15,622 nt of DNA from an uncultured Eubacteriales bacterium. GTDB taxonomy: Bacteria; Bacillota; Clostridia; Peptostreptococcales; Anaerovoracaceae. The stretch spans positions 1 to 15,622 of the forward strand of contig URWB01000048.1 in the NCBI GenBank assembly GCA_900551415.1, given 5' to 3'. Positions within the stretch are counted from its first letter, which is position 1. Each line of letters begins with the position of its first letter. The position numbers and the translations under genes were made by a program. This document shows positions 7,388 through 14,213 of the stretch, in pieces. The notes beneath the pieces were generated by a model. That model searched no databases. It saw only the letters and a list, made by a program, of their open reading frames with translations, and had not been told where the DNA came from.

Positions 7388-8191
7388 TTACTTCACCACA
7401 TGAACATCCATCTGTGGAAATGGTATTGTGATATTTGCTTCATCAAAAGCGTATTTAACCTGTTCCTCCAGATAATACTTTACATCCCAGTATTTAGAGG
7501 TCTTGCACCAGACTTTGAAGTCAAGTTCGACTGCGCTGTCCTTGTGCGCCGCAATGCCGAAGAACGGCTGCGGATTTGGTAATACATCGGTGCAGGACGC
7601 TGCGACGGTCATCAGGATGTCTTTGACCTTTGCAATATCCGCATCGTAGCTGACTCCGAACTTGCAATCCACGCGGCGCGTTGTCTCGCGTGTTTGATTG
7701 ACCAATACGGAAGCTGTGATCGTGCCGTTGGGAATCGAGATCGACTTGTTGTCATAGGTCCTGAGGGTCGTTACCATCAGGTCGATGCTCTGTACAATCC
7801 CGGTCACACCGGCAACCTCTATAACGTCACCCCGTATAAAGGGTTGGTTAACTAATATAATGATACCGCTGGCAATATTACCCAAGCTGTCCTTTAAGGC
7901 TAAGGCAATGGCAGCTCCGCAAGCGCCCAGCACCGTCACCAGCGGCGCCGTCGGGACGTGCAGACAGGTCAGCACAACGACGAAAATCAGCAGATAAAGC
8001 CCGTATTTTATGACCTTGAGCAGGAACTTATATACGGATTCGTCCAGCGAACTTTTGTCCATCACCTTTCTGGCTACCTTCAGCACAAGTTTTGTCAAAA
8101 GAAGCCCTGCGGCCAGAAAAATCAGCGCGAGGAGGATGTCCTCGCCACAGCTGATCAGCTTTTCCCATGTTTTTTCAGAAAATCCCATCAT
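7388..8191 (-). CDS. MscS-family small-conductance mechanosensitive channel
   Basis: MscS channels open when the membrane is stretched and release solutes during hypo-osmotic shock; seven copies form the pore. The 267-residue length is close to E. coli MscS. Two N-terminal membrane helices (about 17-37 and 60-79) precede the pore-lining helix TVLGACGAAIALALKDSLGN (about 84-103). After it comes the family signature GIIILVNQPFIRGDVIEVAG (about 106-125), which begins the beta domain. A cytoplasmic alpha/beta domain follows to the C-terminus. AAAGGATGG precedes the start; the ATG three bases downstream is an equally possible start. It begins 30 nt after the typA stop and ends 19 nt before pyc, so it is probably cotranscribed with both. 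Confidence 0.92.
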   Translation of the reverse strand: MMGFSEKTWEKLISCGEDILLALIFLAAGLLLTKLVLKVARKVMDKSSLDESVYKFLLKVIKYGLYLLIFVVVLTCLHVPTAPLVTVLGACGAAIALALKDSLGNIASGIIILVNQPFIRGDVIEVAGVTGIVQSIDLMVTTLRTYDNKSISIPNGTITASVLVNQTRETTRRVDCKFGVSYDADIAKVKDILMTVAASCTDVLPNPQPFFGIAAHKDSAVELDFKVWCKTSKYWDVKYYLEEQVKYAFDEANITIPFPQMDVHVVK

Positions 8192-8221
8192 GCCATCCTT
8201 TCACACACGCGGCACGCGCTA

Positions 8222-10102
8222 CTATGCGTAGGTCCTGCCGCTTCTTCTGCGTTCCAACTCATGCAGCAGCTTCTTGCGCAGGCGGATATCGTCCGGCGTG
8301 ATCTCAACCAGCTCGTCATCGTTGATGAATTCCAGCGCTTCTTCGAGCGTAAAGGTTCTCGCCGGAGAAAGTTTGATTGCCTCGTCAGAGCCTGCCGCGC
8401 GCATATTGCTGGCTTTTTTCGCCTTGCATGGGTTGACGACCATATCATCGTTGCGCGAATTCATGCCGACGATCATGCCCTCATAAACCTTGGTGCCCGG
8501 CTCCACAAACATCTGCACACGCTCGCCGATATTGAACAGCGCGTACGGCGTGCAGACGCCTTCCTCCTGCGCGATCGCCACACCGTTGACACGCTGCGGA
8601 ATCTCGCCCTTGTATTCGTCAAAGGAGTCAAACCGTCTGACCATCGTGCCCTCGCCGCGCGTATCGTTGATAAATTCGCTGCGGTAGCCGAGCAGACCTC
8701 TGGTCGGCACCAGATATTCGATGCGGGAATAGCCGTTTTCACCGGACATCTGCGTCATAAGCCCCTTTCTGATATTCAATTTATTGATGACCGTTCCGGC
8801 ATATTCGTCCGGAACTGTGATAACCACTTCTTCAATCGGCTCGAGCGGCTTACCGTTCTCGTCTCGATGTAAAATAACCTCCGGTTTGGAGACCGCCAAC
8901 TCGTAGCCCTCTCTGCGCATATTCTCGATGAGAATGGAAAGGTGCAGCTCGCCGCGTCCGGAAACCTTGAAACAGTCGGTGGAATCGGTTTCTTCCACAA
9001 TCATGCCGACATTAACCTCCAGCTCCTTGAAAAGGCGGTCGCGGATATTTCTCGAGGTGACAAATTTGCCCTCTTTTCCGGCAAAAGGAGAGTTGTTGAC
9101 CATGAAATTCATGGACAGCGTCGGTTCTTCAATGTGGATCATTTCCATTGGCTGTGGGTCCTGCGGATCACAGATTGTCTCCCCGATCGAAATATCCGAG
9201 ATACCTGATACCACCACGATATCGCCGCATTCTGCCTGCGGTACCGCCATCCTCTTGAGCCCTCTGTAAACAAAGACCTGATTGACCTTGCGGGTTGCGA
9301 TGCTGCCGTCTGCCTTCGCGACAGCTACCGTCTGTCCTTCCTTGATAATGCCTTTGGTGATACGGCCGATGCCGAGTCTGCCGATGTAGTCATCATAGGC
9401 CAGCGTGGAAACCTGCAGCTGCAGCGGTTCCTCGTTGAGATCCGGATACGGCTGGCAATGCTCGATGATAGTATCGAACAGCGGAGTCAGATCCAGACCG
9501 CCGAAGCCCTGCGGGCTCTTTTTGATCTTGTTTTCTCCCTCTCCGATCAGTACGCCCGCGACCTCCTTCGGGTCTCTGACTGCCACGCCCTGCCGCGCGA
9601 TCCCGTAGAGAATCGGAAAATCCAGCTGTTCATCACTCGCGTCCAGATCCATGAACAGCTCATAGACCTCGTCAACGACCTCGTCGATGCGGGCGTCTTT
9701 TTTGTCCAACTTATTGATAAACAGAATCGGATTGATCCCCTGTTCCAGTGATTTTTTGAGTACGAACCTTGTCTGCGGCATCGGTCCTTCGCTGGAATCC
9801 ACCAGCAGGATGACCGTATCGACGGTTTTCATAATGCGCTCTACCTCCGAGCTGAAATCCGCGTGGCCCGGTGTATCGACAATATTGATTTTCACACCGT
9901 TATGCATGATGGAACAGTTTTTAGAGTAGATGGTAATTCCTCTCTCTCTTTCGATGTCGTCACTGTCCATCACGCAGTCCACAATCTCTTCATTGGCCCG
10001 AAACACGCCGCTCTGATTCAGGAACGCGTCCACAAGCGTGGACTTGCCGGCATCGACGTGCGCGATGACGGCGATATTGATGATTTTTTCTTTTTTGCTC
10101 AT
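8222..10102 (-). CDS. typA: Ribosome-associated GTPase TypA/BipA
   Basis: TypA (BipA) is a translational GTPase of the EF-G/LepA family that binds 70S ribosomes. It is linked to ribosome assembly and to growth in cold and under stress. The 626-residue protein has the G1 loop AHVDAGKS (14-21), switch I ERERGITI (51-58), G3 DTPGH (76-80) and G4 NKLD (130-133). EF-G-like domains II, III and V and the BipA-specific C-terminal domain follow. RGLLGYRSEFINDTRGEG is the expected BipA signature. AGAAGGATATC before the ATG gives a ribosome binding site. Its promoter lies at 10214-10242 and leaves a leader of about 105 nt. The mscS-like gene and pyc follow closely on the same strand. Confidence 0.97.
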   Translation of the reverse strand: MSKKEKIINIAVIAHVDAGKSTLVDAFLNQSGVFRANEEIVDCVMDSDDIERERGITIYSKNCSIMHNGVKINIVDTPGHADFSSEVERIMKTVDTVILLVDSSEGPMPQTRFVLKKSLEQGINPILFINKLDKKDARIDEVVDEVYELFMDLDASDEQLDFPILYGIARQGVAVRDPKEVAGVLIGEGENKIKKSPQGFGGLDLTPLFDTIIEHCQPYPDLNEEPLQLQVSTLAYDDYIGRLGIGRITKGIIKEGQTVAVAKADGSIATRKVNQVFVYRGLKRMAVPQAECGDIVVVSGISDISIGETICDPQDPQPMEMIHIEEPTLSMNFMVNNSPFAGKEGKFVTSRNIRDRLFKELEVNVGMIVEETDSTDCFKVSGRGELHLSILIENMRREGYELAVSKPEVILHRDENGKPLEPIEEVVITVPDEYAGTVINKLNIRKGLMTQMSGENGYSRIEYLVPTRGLLGYRSEFINDTRGEGTMVRRFDSFDEYKGEIPQRVNGVAIAQEEGVCTPYALFNIGERVQMFVEPGTKVYEGMIVGMNSRNDDMVVNPCKAKKASNMRAAGSDEAIKLSPARTFTLEEALEFINDDELVEITPDDIRLRKKLLHELERRRSGRTYA

Positions 10103-10213
10103 GATATCCTTCTTTCTCTATTTGAACAGAGCGAAATCTCGCTCCGCGGTTTCTCCGTTATGCCTGTGAATCGTTGAAATTTTAACAATCGCGAGCAAAA
10201 CTAATATTTAATT

Positions 10214-10242
10214 ATTGTACCATATTTTTTTTTCGAATTCAA
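10214..10242 (-). promoter_or_regulatory. Promoter of typA
   Basis: On the minus strand TTGAAT (10237-10242) and TACAAT (10214-10219) are 17 nt apart, with an A9 tract in the spacer. Start of transcription would be near 10207. The leader of about 105 nt contains a small stem (GAGCGA/TCGCTC, about 10128-10144). It probably drives typA, the mscS-like gene and pyc. Confidence 0.7.
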
Positions 10243-10307
10243 CAAAATGTTATTGCCCGCGCCCTTATTTTTTGCCCGCGCGTCTTCCTTATTTTTCCCA
10301 TTTTGTA

Positions 10308-10352
10308 ACCGATTTCGGCTATTCCTCATAGACTGACAATACACAAGTCTAT
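10308..10352 (+). promoter_or_regulatory. Putative promoter region and palindrome upstream of the amidase
   Basis: A perfect 7-bp inverted repeat (ATAGACT at 10328-10334, AGTCTAT at 10346-10352, 11-nt spacer) lies 22 nt before the amidase start. Overlapping it is CATAGACT (10327-10334), placed 17 nt after an AC (10308-10309). That fits the loose mother-cell sigma-K pattern (AC, 16-17 nt, CATANNNT). No clear vegetative promoter is visible. The match is to few bases and may be chance; the palindrome could equally be an operator or an mRNA hairpin. Confidence 0.3.
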
Positions 10353-10374
10353 CTTGGAATCACGGAGGTGTTTT

Positions 10375-10917
10375 ATGCCCAAAATATTTTTAAGCCCCTC
10401 GACGCAGGACTACAACAGCTATGTCAACGGAGGGAATGAAGCGCTTTACGCAAACCTTATCGCAGATGCCATGGAGCCTTATCTCAGAGCTTCCGGCATT
10501 GACTTTACTCGAAATGATCCGAATGGCAATGTCAGTACATCCATAGCCGCATCAAACGCCGGAAATTACGATCTGCATCTTGCCATTCACTCCAATGCCG
10601 CGCCTGCCAATCTGGCAGGCATGCTTCGAGGCTCCGATGTCTACTACTATCGCGACAGTACACGCAGCCGCGCGGCTGCCGAAATCTTCGCTAACAATTT
10701 AAAGCTGATCTATCCCAGCCCCGATCTTGTGGCCGCGGTACCGACCACGACACTCGCTGAACTGCGCCGCACCGCGGCACCCGCCGTCCTCGTTGAAGTT
10801 GCCTATCACGACAATATCGACGATGCCAACTGGATCACCGGCAACATCGAAAAGATCGCCGAGAATCTGGCACTCTCTGCCGCAGATTATCTCGGCGTCC
10901 CGTTTGTGGAGCCGTAG
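10375..10917 (+). CDS. N-acetylmuramoyl-L-alanine amidase (Amidase_3 family)
   Basis: This family cleaves the bond between N-acetylmuramic acid and L-alanine in peptidoglycan. The protein has 180 residues and is a bare catalytic domain with no signal peptide, SH3 or LysM repeats. The start is fixed by GGAGG 6 nt upstream of ATG 10375; an earlier in-frame ATG at 10354 lacks one. Visible family motifs are GGNEALYANLIAD (Glu22, a usual zinc ligand), LAIHSNAAP (His72, zinc ligand) and LVEVAYHDN (Glu141, the usual catalytic glutamate). The first zinc histidine, normally in a GHGG-like loop, is replaced by LSPSTQ (6-11). I recall other clostridial and phage-type members starting with SPS-x-Q, so this looks like a subfamily, not decay. 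It is the only gene here on the plus strand. It is convergent with the pyridoxamine kinase gene. Possible roles are sporulation-linked lysis or a prophage-derived lysin. Confidence 0.85.
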   Translation: MPKIFLSPSTQDYNSYVNGGNEALYANLIADAMEPYLRASGIDFTRNDPNGNVSTSIAASNAGNYDLHLAIHSNAAPANLAGMLRGSDVYYYRDSTRSRAAAEIFANNLKLIYPSPDLVAAVPTTTLAELRRTAAPAVLVEVAYHDNIDDANWITGNIEKIAENLALSAADYLGVPFVEP

Positions 10918-10955
10918 AACTCTGCGCGGCGATCGTTTCCGAAACATACTGCCCC

Positions 10956-10997
10956 AAAAAAATGCCGAGAGCGCTCGTTTACGGGCGTTCCCGGCAT
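10956..10997 (-). terminator. Intrinsic terminator of the FAD oxidoreductase/kinase unit
   Basis: A long stem, six perfect pairs (ATGCCG/CGGCAT), one mismatch and nine further pairs with two wobbles, closes a TTTA loop (10962-10997). On the minus strand it is followed by seven T's (10956-10962). It lies 29 nt beyond the kinase stop codon. On the plus strand it could also slow transcription from the amidase, but the only U-run there is over 25 nt further on. Confidence 0.85.
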
Positions 10998-11026
10998 CTT
11001 GCGATATACGCGGCCTATTTTTTCTT

Positions 11027-11869
11027 TCATTCGCACGCGGAAGGCACGTGCCGCCGTTTGCTCAGTTCCTCCTCAAAGCAGAGTCCGTACCAGTGCGCCG
11101 GTTGATATTTGGCGGTGTCTTGAATACTGCGGTCGCAAAATTCCGCCGCGGCAAGCAGCGCTTCTTTGATGGAATTGCCACTGAGTACCTCCCCGCAGAG
11201 CGCTGAGGTGAACACATCGCCTGTTCCATGCAGCTGACGATGTACCATCGGTTTTTCAATGCGTACGATTTCATCTCCGAGCCGCGCCAAATAACCGATC
11301 TTGTCGCCGCGGCGCACACTGGTAATGATCACGTTTTCGTTGCGCAGCCCTTCCAGCAGTGCTTCATTACTGACAGACTCATCATCCGCGGCTCCGCCAA
11401 GCAAAAGCCTTGCTTCGGTGCGGTTTGGCGTAATGATATCCGCCATCTCGCAAAGCTTTCGCATCTCAGCCGCGAATTCTTCCGAAAAGCAGGAATACAA
11501 GCTTCCGTTATCCCCCAGCACCGGATCCGACAGCAGTAAGGTTCGCGGTCCCGAAAAGGTGCGGATAAACTCCCGCGCGAAGGCAATCTGCTCGATCGTA
11601 CAGAAAAATCCCGTATAAATGCAGTCAAACTGCATGTCCATTTCCTTCCAATGCGCAGCGATCTGCCGCATATCATCTGTCATATCCCGCATCACAAAGC
11701 GGTCAAAGCCTCCGGTATGCGTGGAAAGCACCGCCGTCGGCAGCGGCACCGTCTCAATGCCGTAGGAGGAGATAATGGGAATGGACACCGTCAATGAACA
11801 TTTCCCGAAGCAGGAAAAATCGTTCAGCAGTGCCACGCGGGTCAAGCCGCTTCCGTTAATGGGTACCAT
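11027..11869 (-). CDS. pdxY: Pyridoxamine/pyridoxal kinase (PfkB/ribokinase superfamily)
   Basis: This enzyme phosphorylates pyridoxal, pyridoxamine or pyridoxine with ATP to salvage vitamin B6 as pyridoxal phosphate. The 280 residues show the family's N-terminal NDFSCFGKCSLTVSIPI (16-32) and VLSTHTGGF (48-55). SDPVLGDNG (114-122) and ITPNRTEA (146-153) follow. The anion hole GTGDVF (215-220) carries the catalytic Asp218. The start is ATG 11869, preceded by GGGAGG with 9-nt spacing. The longer frame runs inside the upstream FAD gene, with which this gene overlaps by 14 nt, indicating translational coupling. Two PLP-dependent enzymes (ThrC, CysK) are encoded nearby but not in this unit. The gene name is the closest match; substrate preference within the PdxK/PdxY group cannot be read from sequence alone. 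Confidence 0.88.
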   Translation of the reverse strand: MVPINGSGLTRVALLNDFSCFGKCSLTVSIPIISSYGIETVPLPTAVLSTHTGGFDRFVMRDMTDDMRQIAAHWKEMDMQFDCIYTGFFCTIEQIAFAREFIRTFSGPRTLLLSDPVLGDNGSLYSCFSEEFAAEMRKLCEMADIITPNRTEARLLLGGAADDESVSNEALLEGLRNENVIITSVRRGDKIGYLARLGDEIVRIEKPMVHRQLHGTGDVFTSALCGEVLSGNSIKEALLAAAEFCDRSIQDTAKYQPAHWYGLCFEEELSKRRHVPSACE

Positions 11870-13253
11870 GGTTTCGTGCCTCCCGTCCCTCACAGATATC
11901 TCGCGCGACAAACACGCCGCTGGCCGAAGCATGCGACAGAGAATGCGTCACGCCGCTGCCGTCTCCGATGATATATAATCCCGGGTGACTGCACTCCAGA
12001 TGTTCGTCAAGCACGACCTCCATATTATAGAACTTAACCTCTACGCCATACAGCAGCGTATCGTCATTCGCCGTCCCCGGCGCGATTTTATCCAACGCGT
12101 GAATCATCTCGATGATGCCATCCAAAATCCGCTTTGGCAGCACCAGACTCAAATCGCCCGGCGTAGCCGCGAGCGTCGGCACAACCATGCTCTTTTCCAG
12201 CCTCTTTTCGGTGCTTCTGCGTCCGCGTTCCAAATCCCCAAAGCGCTGCACGATGACCCCGCCGCCCAGCATATTGGAAAGTCTGGCAATGCTCTCGCCA
12301 TAACCGTTGCTGTCCTTGAAGGGTTCTGAAAAGTGTTTCGAAACCAATAACGCGAAATTTGTGTTCTCCGTATGCAGCGCGGCGTCCTCATAGCTGTGTC
12401 CGTTGACGGTCACGATGCCGTTGGTGTTTTCGTTGACTACAATGCCGTTTGGATTCATGCAGAAGGTTCGCACGCTATCCTCAAACTGCTTCGTCCGGTA
12501 CACAATTTTGCTCTCGTACAGTTCATCTGTCAAATGCGAAAAAATGACCGCCGGAAGTTCTACCCGCACACCGATATCGACGCGGTTGGACATTGTCTTG
12601 ATGTTCATTTCTTCGCAGATCTTTTCCATCCACTTGCTGCCGCTCCTGCCGACGGAGATGATGCACTTCGCGCAGTGATATTCCTCATCCTTGGTAAAGA
12701 TTCGATAACCGCCTTCGTCGCCCGCGATGGACTGCACCGGCGTATCAAAATAGAAATCAACGCACGACTCGAGTTCTTTATAAAGATTCTCTAAAACCAC
12801 ATGGTTGAGATCCGTCCCCAGATGGCGCACTGACGCGTCCAGCAGTTTGAGACCGTTCTGCATACAAATTTTTTTGTATTTGGTCTGCGCAGTCGAAAAA
12901 AGCCTGGCGCCCTCACCGCCGTGGGTCATATTGATGGTATCGACATATTTCATCAAATCCAAAGCCTGCTGCCTGCCAATATGTTCGTGCAGAGTGCCGC
13001 CGAAGTCGTTGGTGATATTATATTTGCCGTCCGAAAACGCACCGGCGCCGCCGAAACCGCTCATGATGGAACAGGTCTTGCAGTTGACACATGCCTTCAC
13101 CTGTTTACCGTCGATTGGACATCTGCGCTGTGCGAGGCTGTGGCCTGCTTCAAATACCGCCGTCTTGAGGCTCGGATCGAGTTTTTGCAGCTCATAGGCC
13201 GCAAAAATCCCTCCGGGACCCGCGCCGATAATGATAATATCGTAATGTTTCAT
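11856..13253 (-). CDS. FAD-dependent oxidoreductase (COG2509-like)
   Basis: A 465-residue flavoprotein of unknown substrate. The N-terminus MKHYDIIIIGAGPGG has the Rossmann GxGxxG motif (10-15) followed by the acidic strand end FEAG. A cysteine cluster C45-x9-C55-x2-C58-x2-C61 comes next, then GFGGAGAFSDGK (67-78), the signature I associate with the uncharacterised FAD-dependent dehydrogenases of COG2509. A C-terminal GLYIIGDGSGVTHSLSHASA forms the second FAD-binding motif. The cysteines could bind a metal or an Fe-S centre, but this is inference. GGAGG at 13261-13265 is 7 nt from ATG 13253 and 4 nt from ATG 13256; I chose the former. Upstream in-frame codons lie in the leader and look non-coding. 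It is the first gene of a unit with the pyridoxamine kinase. Confidence 0.87.
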   Translation of the reverse strand: MKHYDIIIIGAGPGGIFAAYELQKLDPSLKTAVFEAGHSLAQRRCPIDGKQVKACVNCKTCSIMSGFGGAGAFSDGKYNITNDFGGTLHEHIGRQQALDLMKYVDTINMTHGGEGARLFSTAQTKYKKICMQNGLKLLDASVRHLGTDLNHVVLENLYKELESCVDFYFDTPVQSIAGDEGGYRIFTKDEEYHCAKCIISVGRSGSKWMEKICEEMNIKTMSNRVDIGVRVELPAVIFSHLTDELYESKIVYRTKQFEDSVRTFCMNPNGIVVNENTNGIVTVNGHSYEDAALHTENTNFALLVSKHFSEPFKDSNGYGESIARLSNMLGGGVIVQRFGDLERGRRSTEKRLEKSMVVPTLAATPGDLSLVLPKRILDGIIEMIHALDKIAPGTANDDTLLYGVEVKFYNMEVVLDEHLECSHPGLYIIGDGSGVTHSLSHASASGVFVARDICEGREARNHGTH

Positions 13254-13318
13254 CATGAAACCTCCTTGTTTTTTTGTTTTCATCCGTTACAGACGAAAAT
13301 TTCGTTCATACACGATTG

Positions 13319-13327
13319 AGTATAGCA
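13319..13327 (-). promoter_or_regulatory. Extended -10 promoter of the FAD oxidoreductase gene
   Basis: On the minus strand TGCTATACT gives an extended -10 (TATACT at 13319-13324, TG at 13326-13327). The -35 position holds only a weak TGGATT with 17-nt spacing. Transcription would begin near 13312 with a leader of about 60 nt that contains a short palindrome (ACGAAA/TTTCGT). Confidence 0.5.
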
Positions 13328-13480
13328 CATTGCCCGCGCAAAATCCAGTGATGCTTCCGCTTTATTTTCCCCACGAGTTGAAAGTGTTTTGGACGGAAGC
13401 TCTTGCCTCGCGTTTAACCTTTTACACTTATTTTGGACCCATCTTGATTGTATCTTGGGCGCGCATCTTGAACGCGTCAC

Positions 13481-13537
13481 AAAACAGGCGGCAGATTCTG
13501 ATTAAAGTCAAAGTCTTCAGAATCTGCCGCCTGTTTT
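13481..13537 (-). terminator. Strong terminator after the cysK-rrf2 unit
   Basis: A perfect 21-bp stem (13481-13501 with 13517-13537) with a 15-nt loop. Both arms begin or end in AAAA/TTTT, so it can terminate in either direction. It lies about 145 nt beyond the rrf2 stop. The gap from 13328 to 13480 contains no gene or clear signal that I can support. Confidence 0.8.
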
Positions 13538-13551
13538 ATAATGGGACAAAA

Positions 13552-13586
13552 GTGTGTAAAACGGAACCTGTGATTCCTTTGCGCAC
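13552..13586. repeat. 35-nt two-stem hairpin element, copy 1
   Basis: The plus strand folds as an 8-bp outer stem (GTGTGTAA/TTGCGCAC, two wobbles), a 3-nt AAC bulge on the 5' side, a 6-position inner stem (GGAACC/GATTCC, one mismatch), a 3-nt TGT loop and a 1-nt bulge on the 3' side. It is preceded by GGGACAAAA. A second copy with identical architecture is at 15580-15614. It lies between the rrf2 stop and the rrf2 terminator's outer flank, so transcripts of rrf2 would contain its complement. Confidence 0.7.
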
Positions 13587-13681
13587 ATGCCTTTCATGTA
13601 TGGCAGGCGCTCCGCAAGGTGCTTTTATCTTGATTTCAAAAATATCGCCGCGCGATGCTTTCGAATTTCTTTCTGCTTGCG

Positions 13682-14119
13682 TTAGATCACATAGTTATTC
13701 GCATATCGCTCTTGCTGCTGTTCGAGCAAATCCTGCAGCGTAATGCTCTGCAGATAAGTCTCAATCACCTGCTGCAATCCCCTCCACATCGGAAGCGTCG
13801 CGCAGAATTCGCTGCGCTCACAGCGCGCAGCGTCCCCCTCCAAGCAGGAAACCGGCGCCAAACCGCCCTCCGTCAGCTCCAAAATCTCGCGTACCGTGTA
13901 TTCCCGCGGCGCGCGCGCGAGCCGATAACCTCCCTGATAGCCGCGGTTGGTCCGGAGAAAATTCGAACGATGCAGCATCGGCACAATCTGTTCCAGATAT
14001 TTTTTAGATATGTTCTGTCGCCGCGCGATGTCCTTGAGGGCAATGAAACCGTCATTTTGATGTTCCGCAAGATCAATCATCATGCGCAGTGCATAGCGTC
14101 CTTTTGTTGAAATTTTCAT
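13682..14119 (-). CDS. Rrf2-family transcriptional regulator (CymR/IscR-like)
   Basis: Rrf2 proteins are dimeric winged-helix repressors that sense cysteine status or Fe-S clusters. The 145-residue protein begins with the family's MKISTKGRYALRMMIDLA. Its helix-turn-helix covers IALKDIARRQNISKKYLEQIV (26-46), and the wing contains RGYQGGYRLAR. It carries cysteines 92, 100 and 106, placed like the three cluster ligands of IscR (92, 98, 104) but with one longer gap. A [2Fe-2S] cluster is therefore possible but not shown. Following cysK on the same strand suggests it controls cysteine synthesis, as CymR does in Bacillus and Staphylococcus. The 17-bp palindromes in the cysK promoter are its likely targets, giving autoregulation. 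Its ribosome binding site (GGAGA) is about 12 nt from the start, wider than usual. Confidence 0.92.
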   Translation of the reverse strand: MKISTKGRYALRMMIDLAEHQNDGFIALKDIARRQNISKKYLEQIVPMLHRSNFLRTNRGYQGGYRLARAPREYTVREILELTEGGLAPVSCLEGDAARCERSEFCATLPMWRGLQQVIETYLQSITLQDLLEQQQERYANNYVI

Positions 14120-14128
14120 ATTTTATCT

Positions 14129-14197
14129 TTATCTCCGTTTCCGCGCGAAAACTCTGCGCCACGCGCTGTCGTCCTCAGGCTTGCCATGAAGCAGCAT
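14129..14197 (-). CDS. Possible 22-aa ORF between cysK and rrf2
   Basis: ATG 14197 opens a 22-codon frame (MLLHGKPEDDSAWRRVFARK plus two arginines), 17 nt after the cysK stop. GGAG lies 10 nt upstream. It ends at a TAA that overlaps the rrf2 Shine-Dalgarno, 9 nt before the rrf2 start. Such an arrangement could couple rrf2 translation, whose own ribosome binding site is poorly spaced. The frame is short and may be chance. Confidence 0.22.
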   Translation of the reverse strand: MLLHGKPEDDSAWRRVFARKRR

Positions 14198-14213
14198 GAA
14201 CTCTAATCTCCGT

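Noticed and set aside
7958..8872. Plus-strand 304-aa frame
   Set aside because: Antisense to the ends of the mscS-like gene and typA; no ribosome binding site and no recognisable domain.
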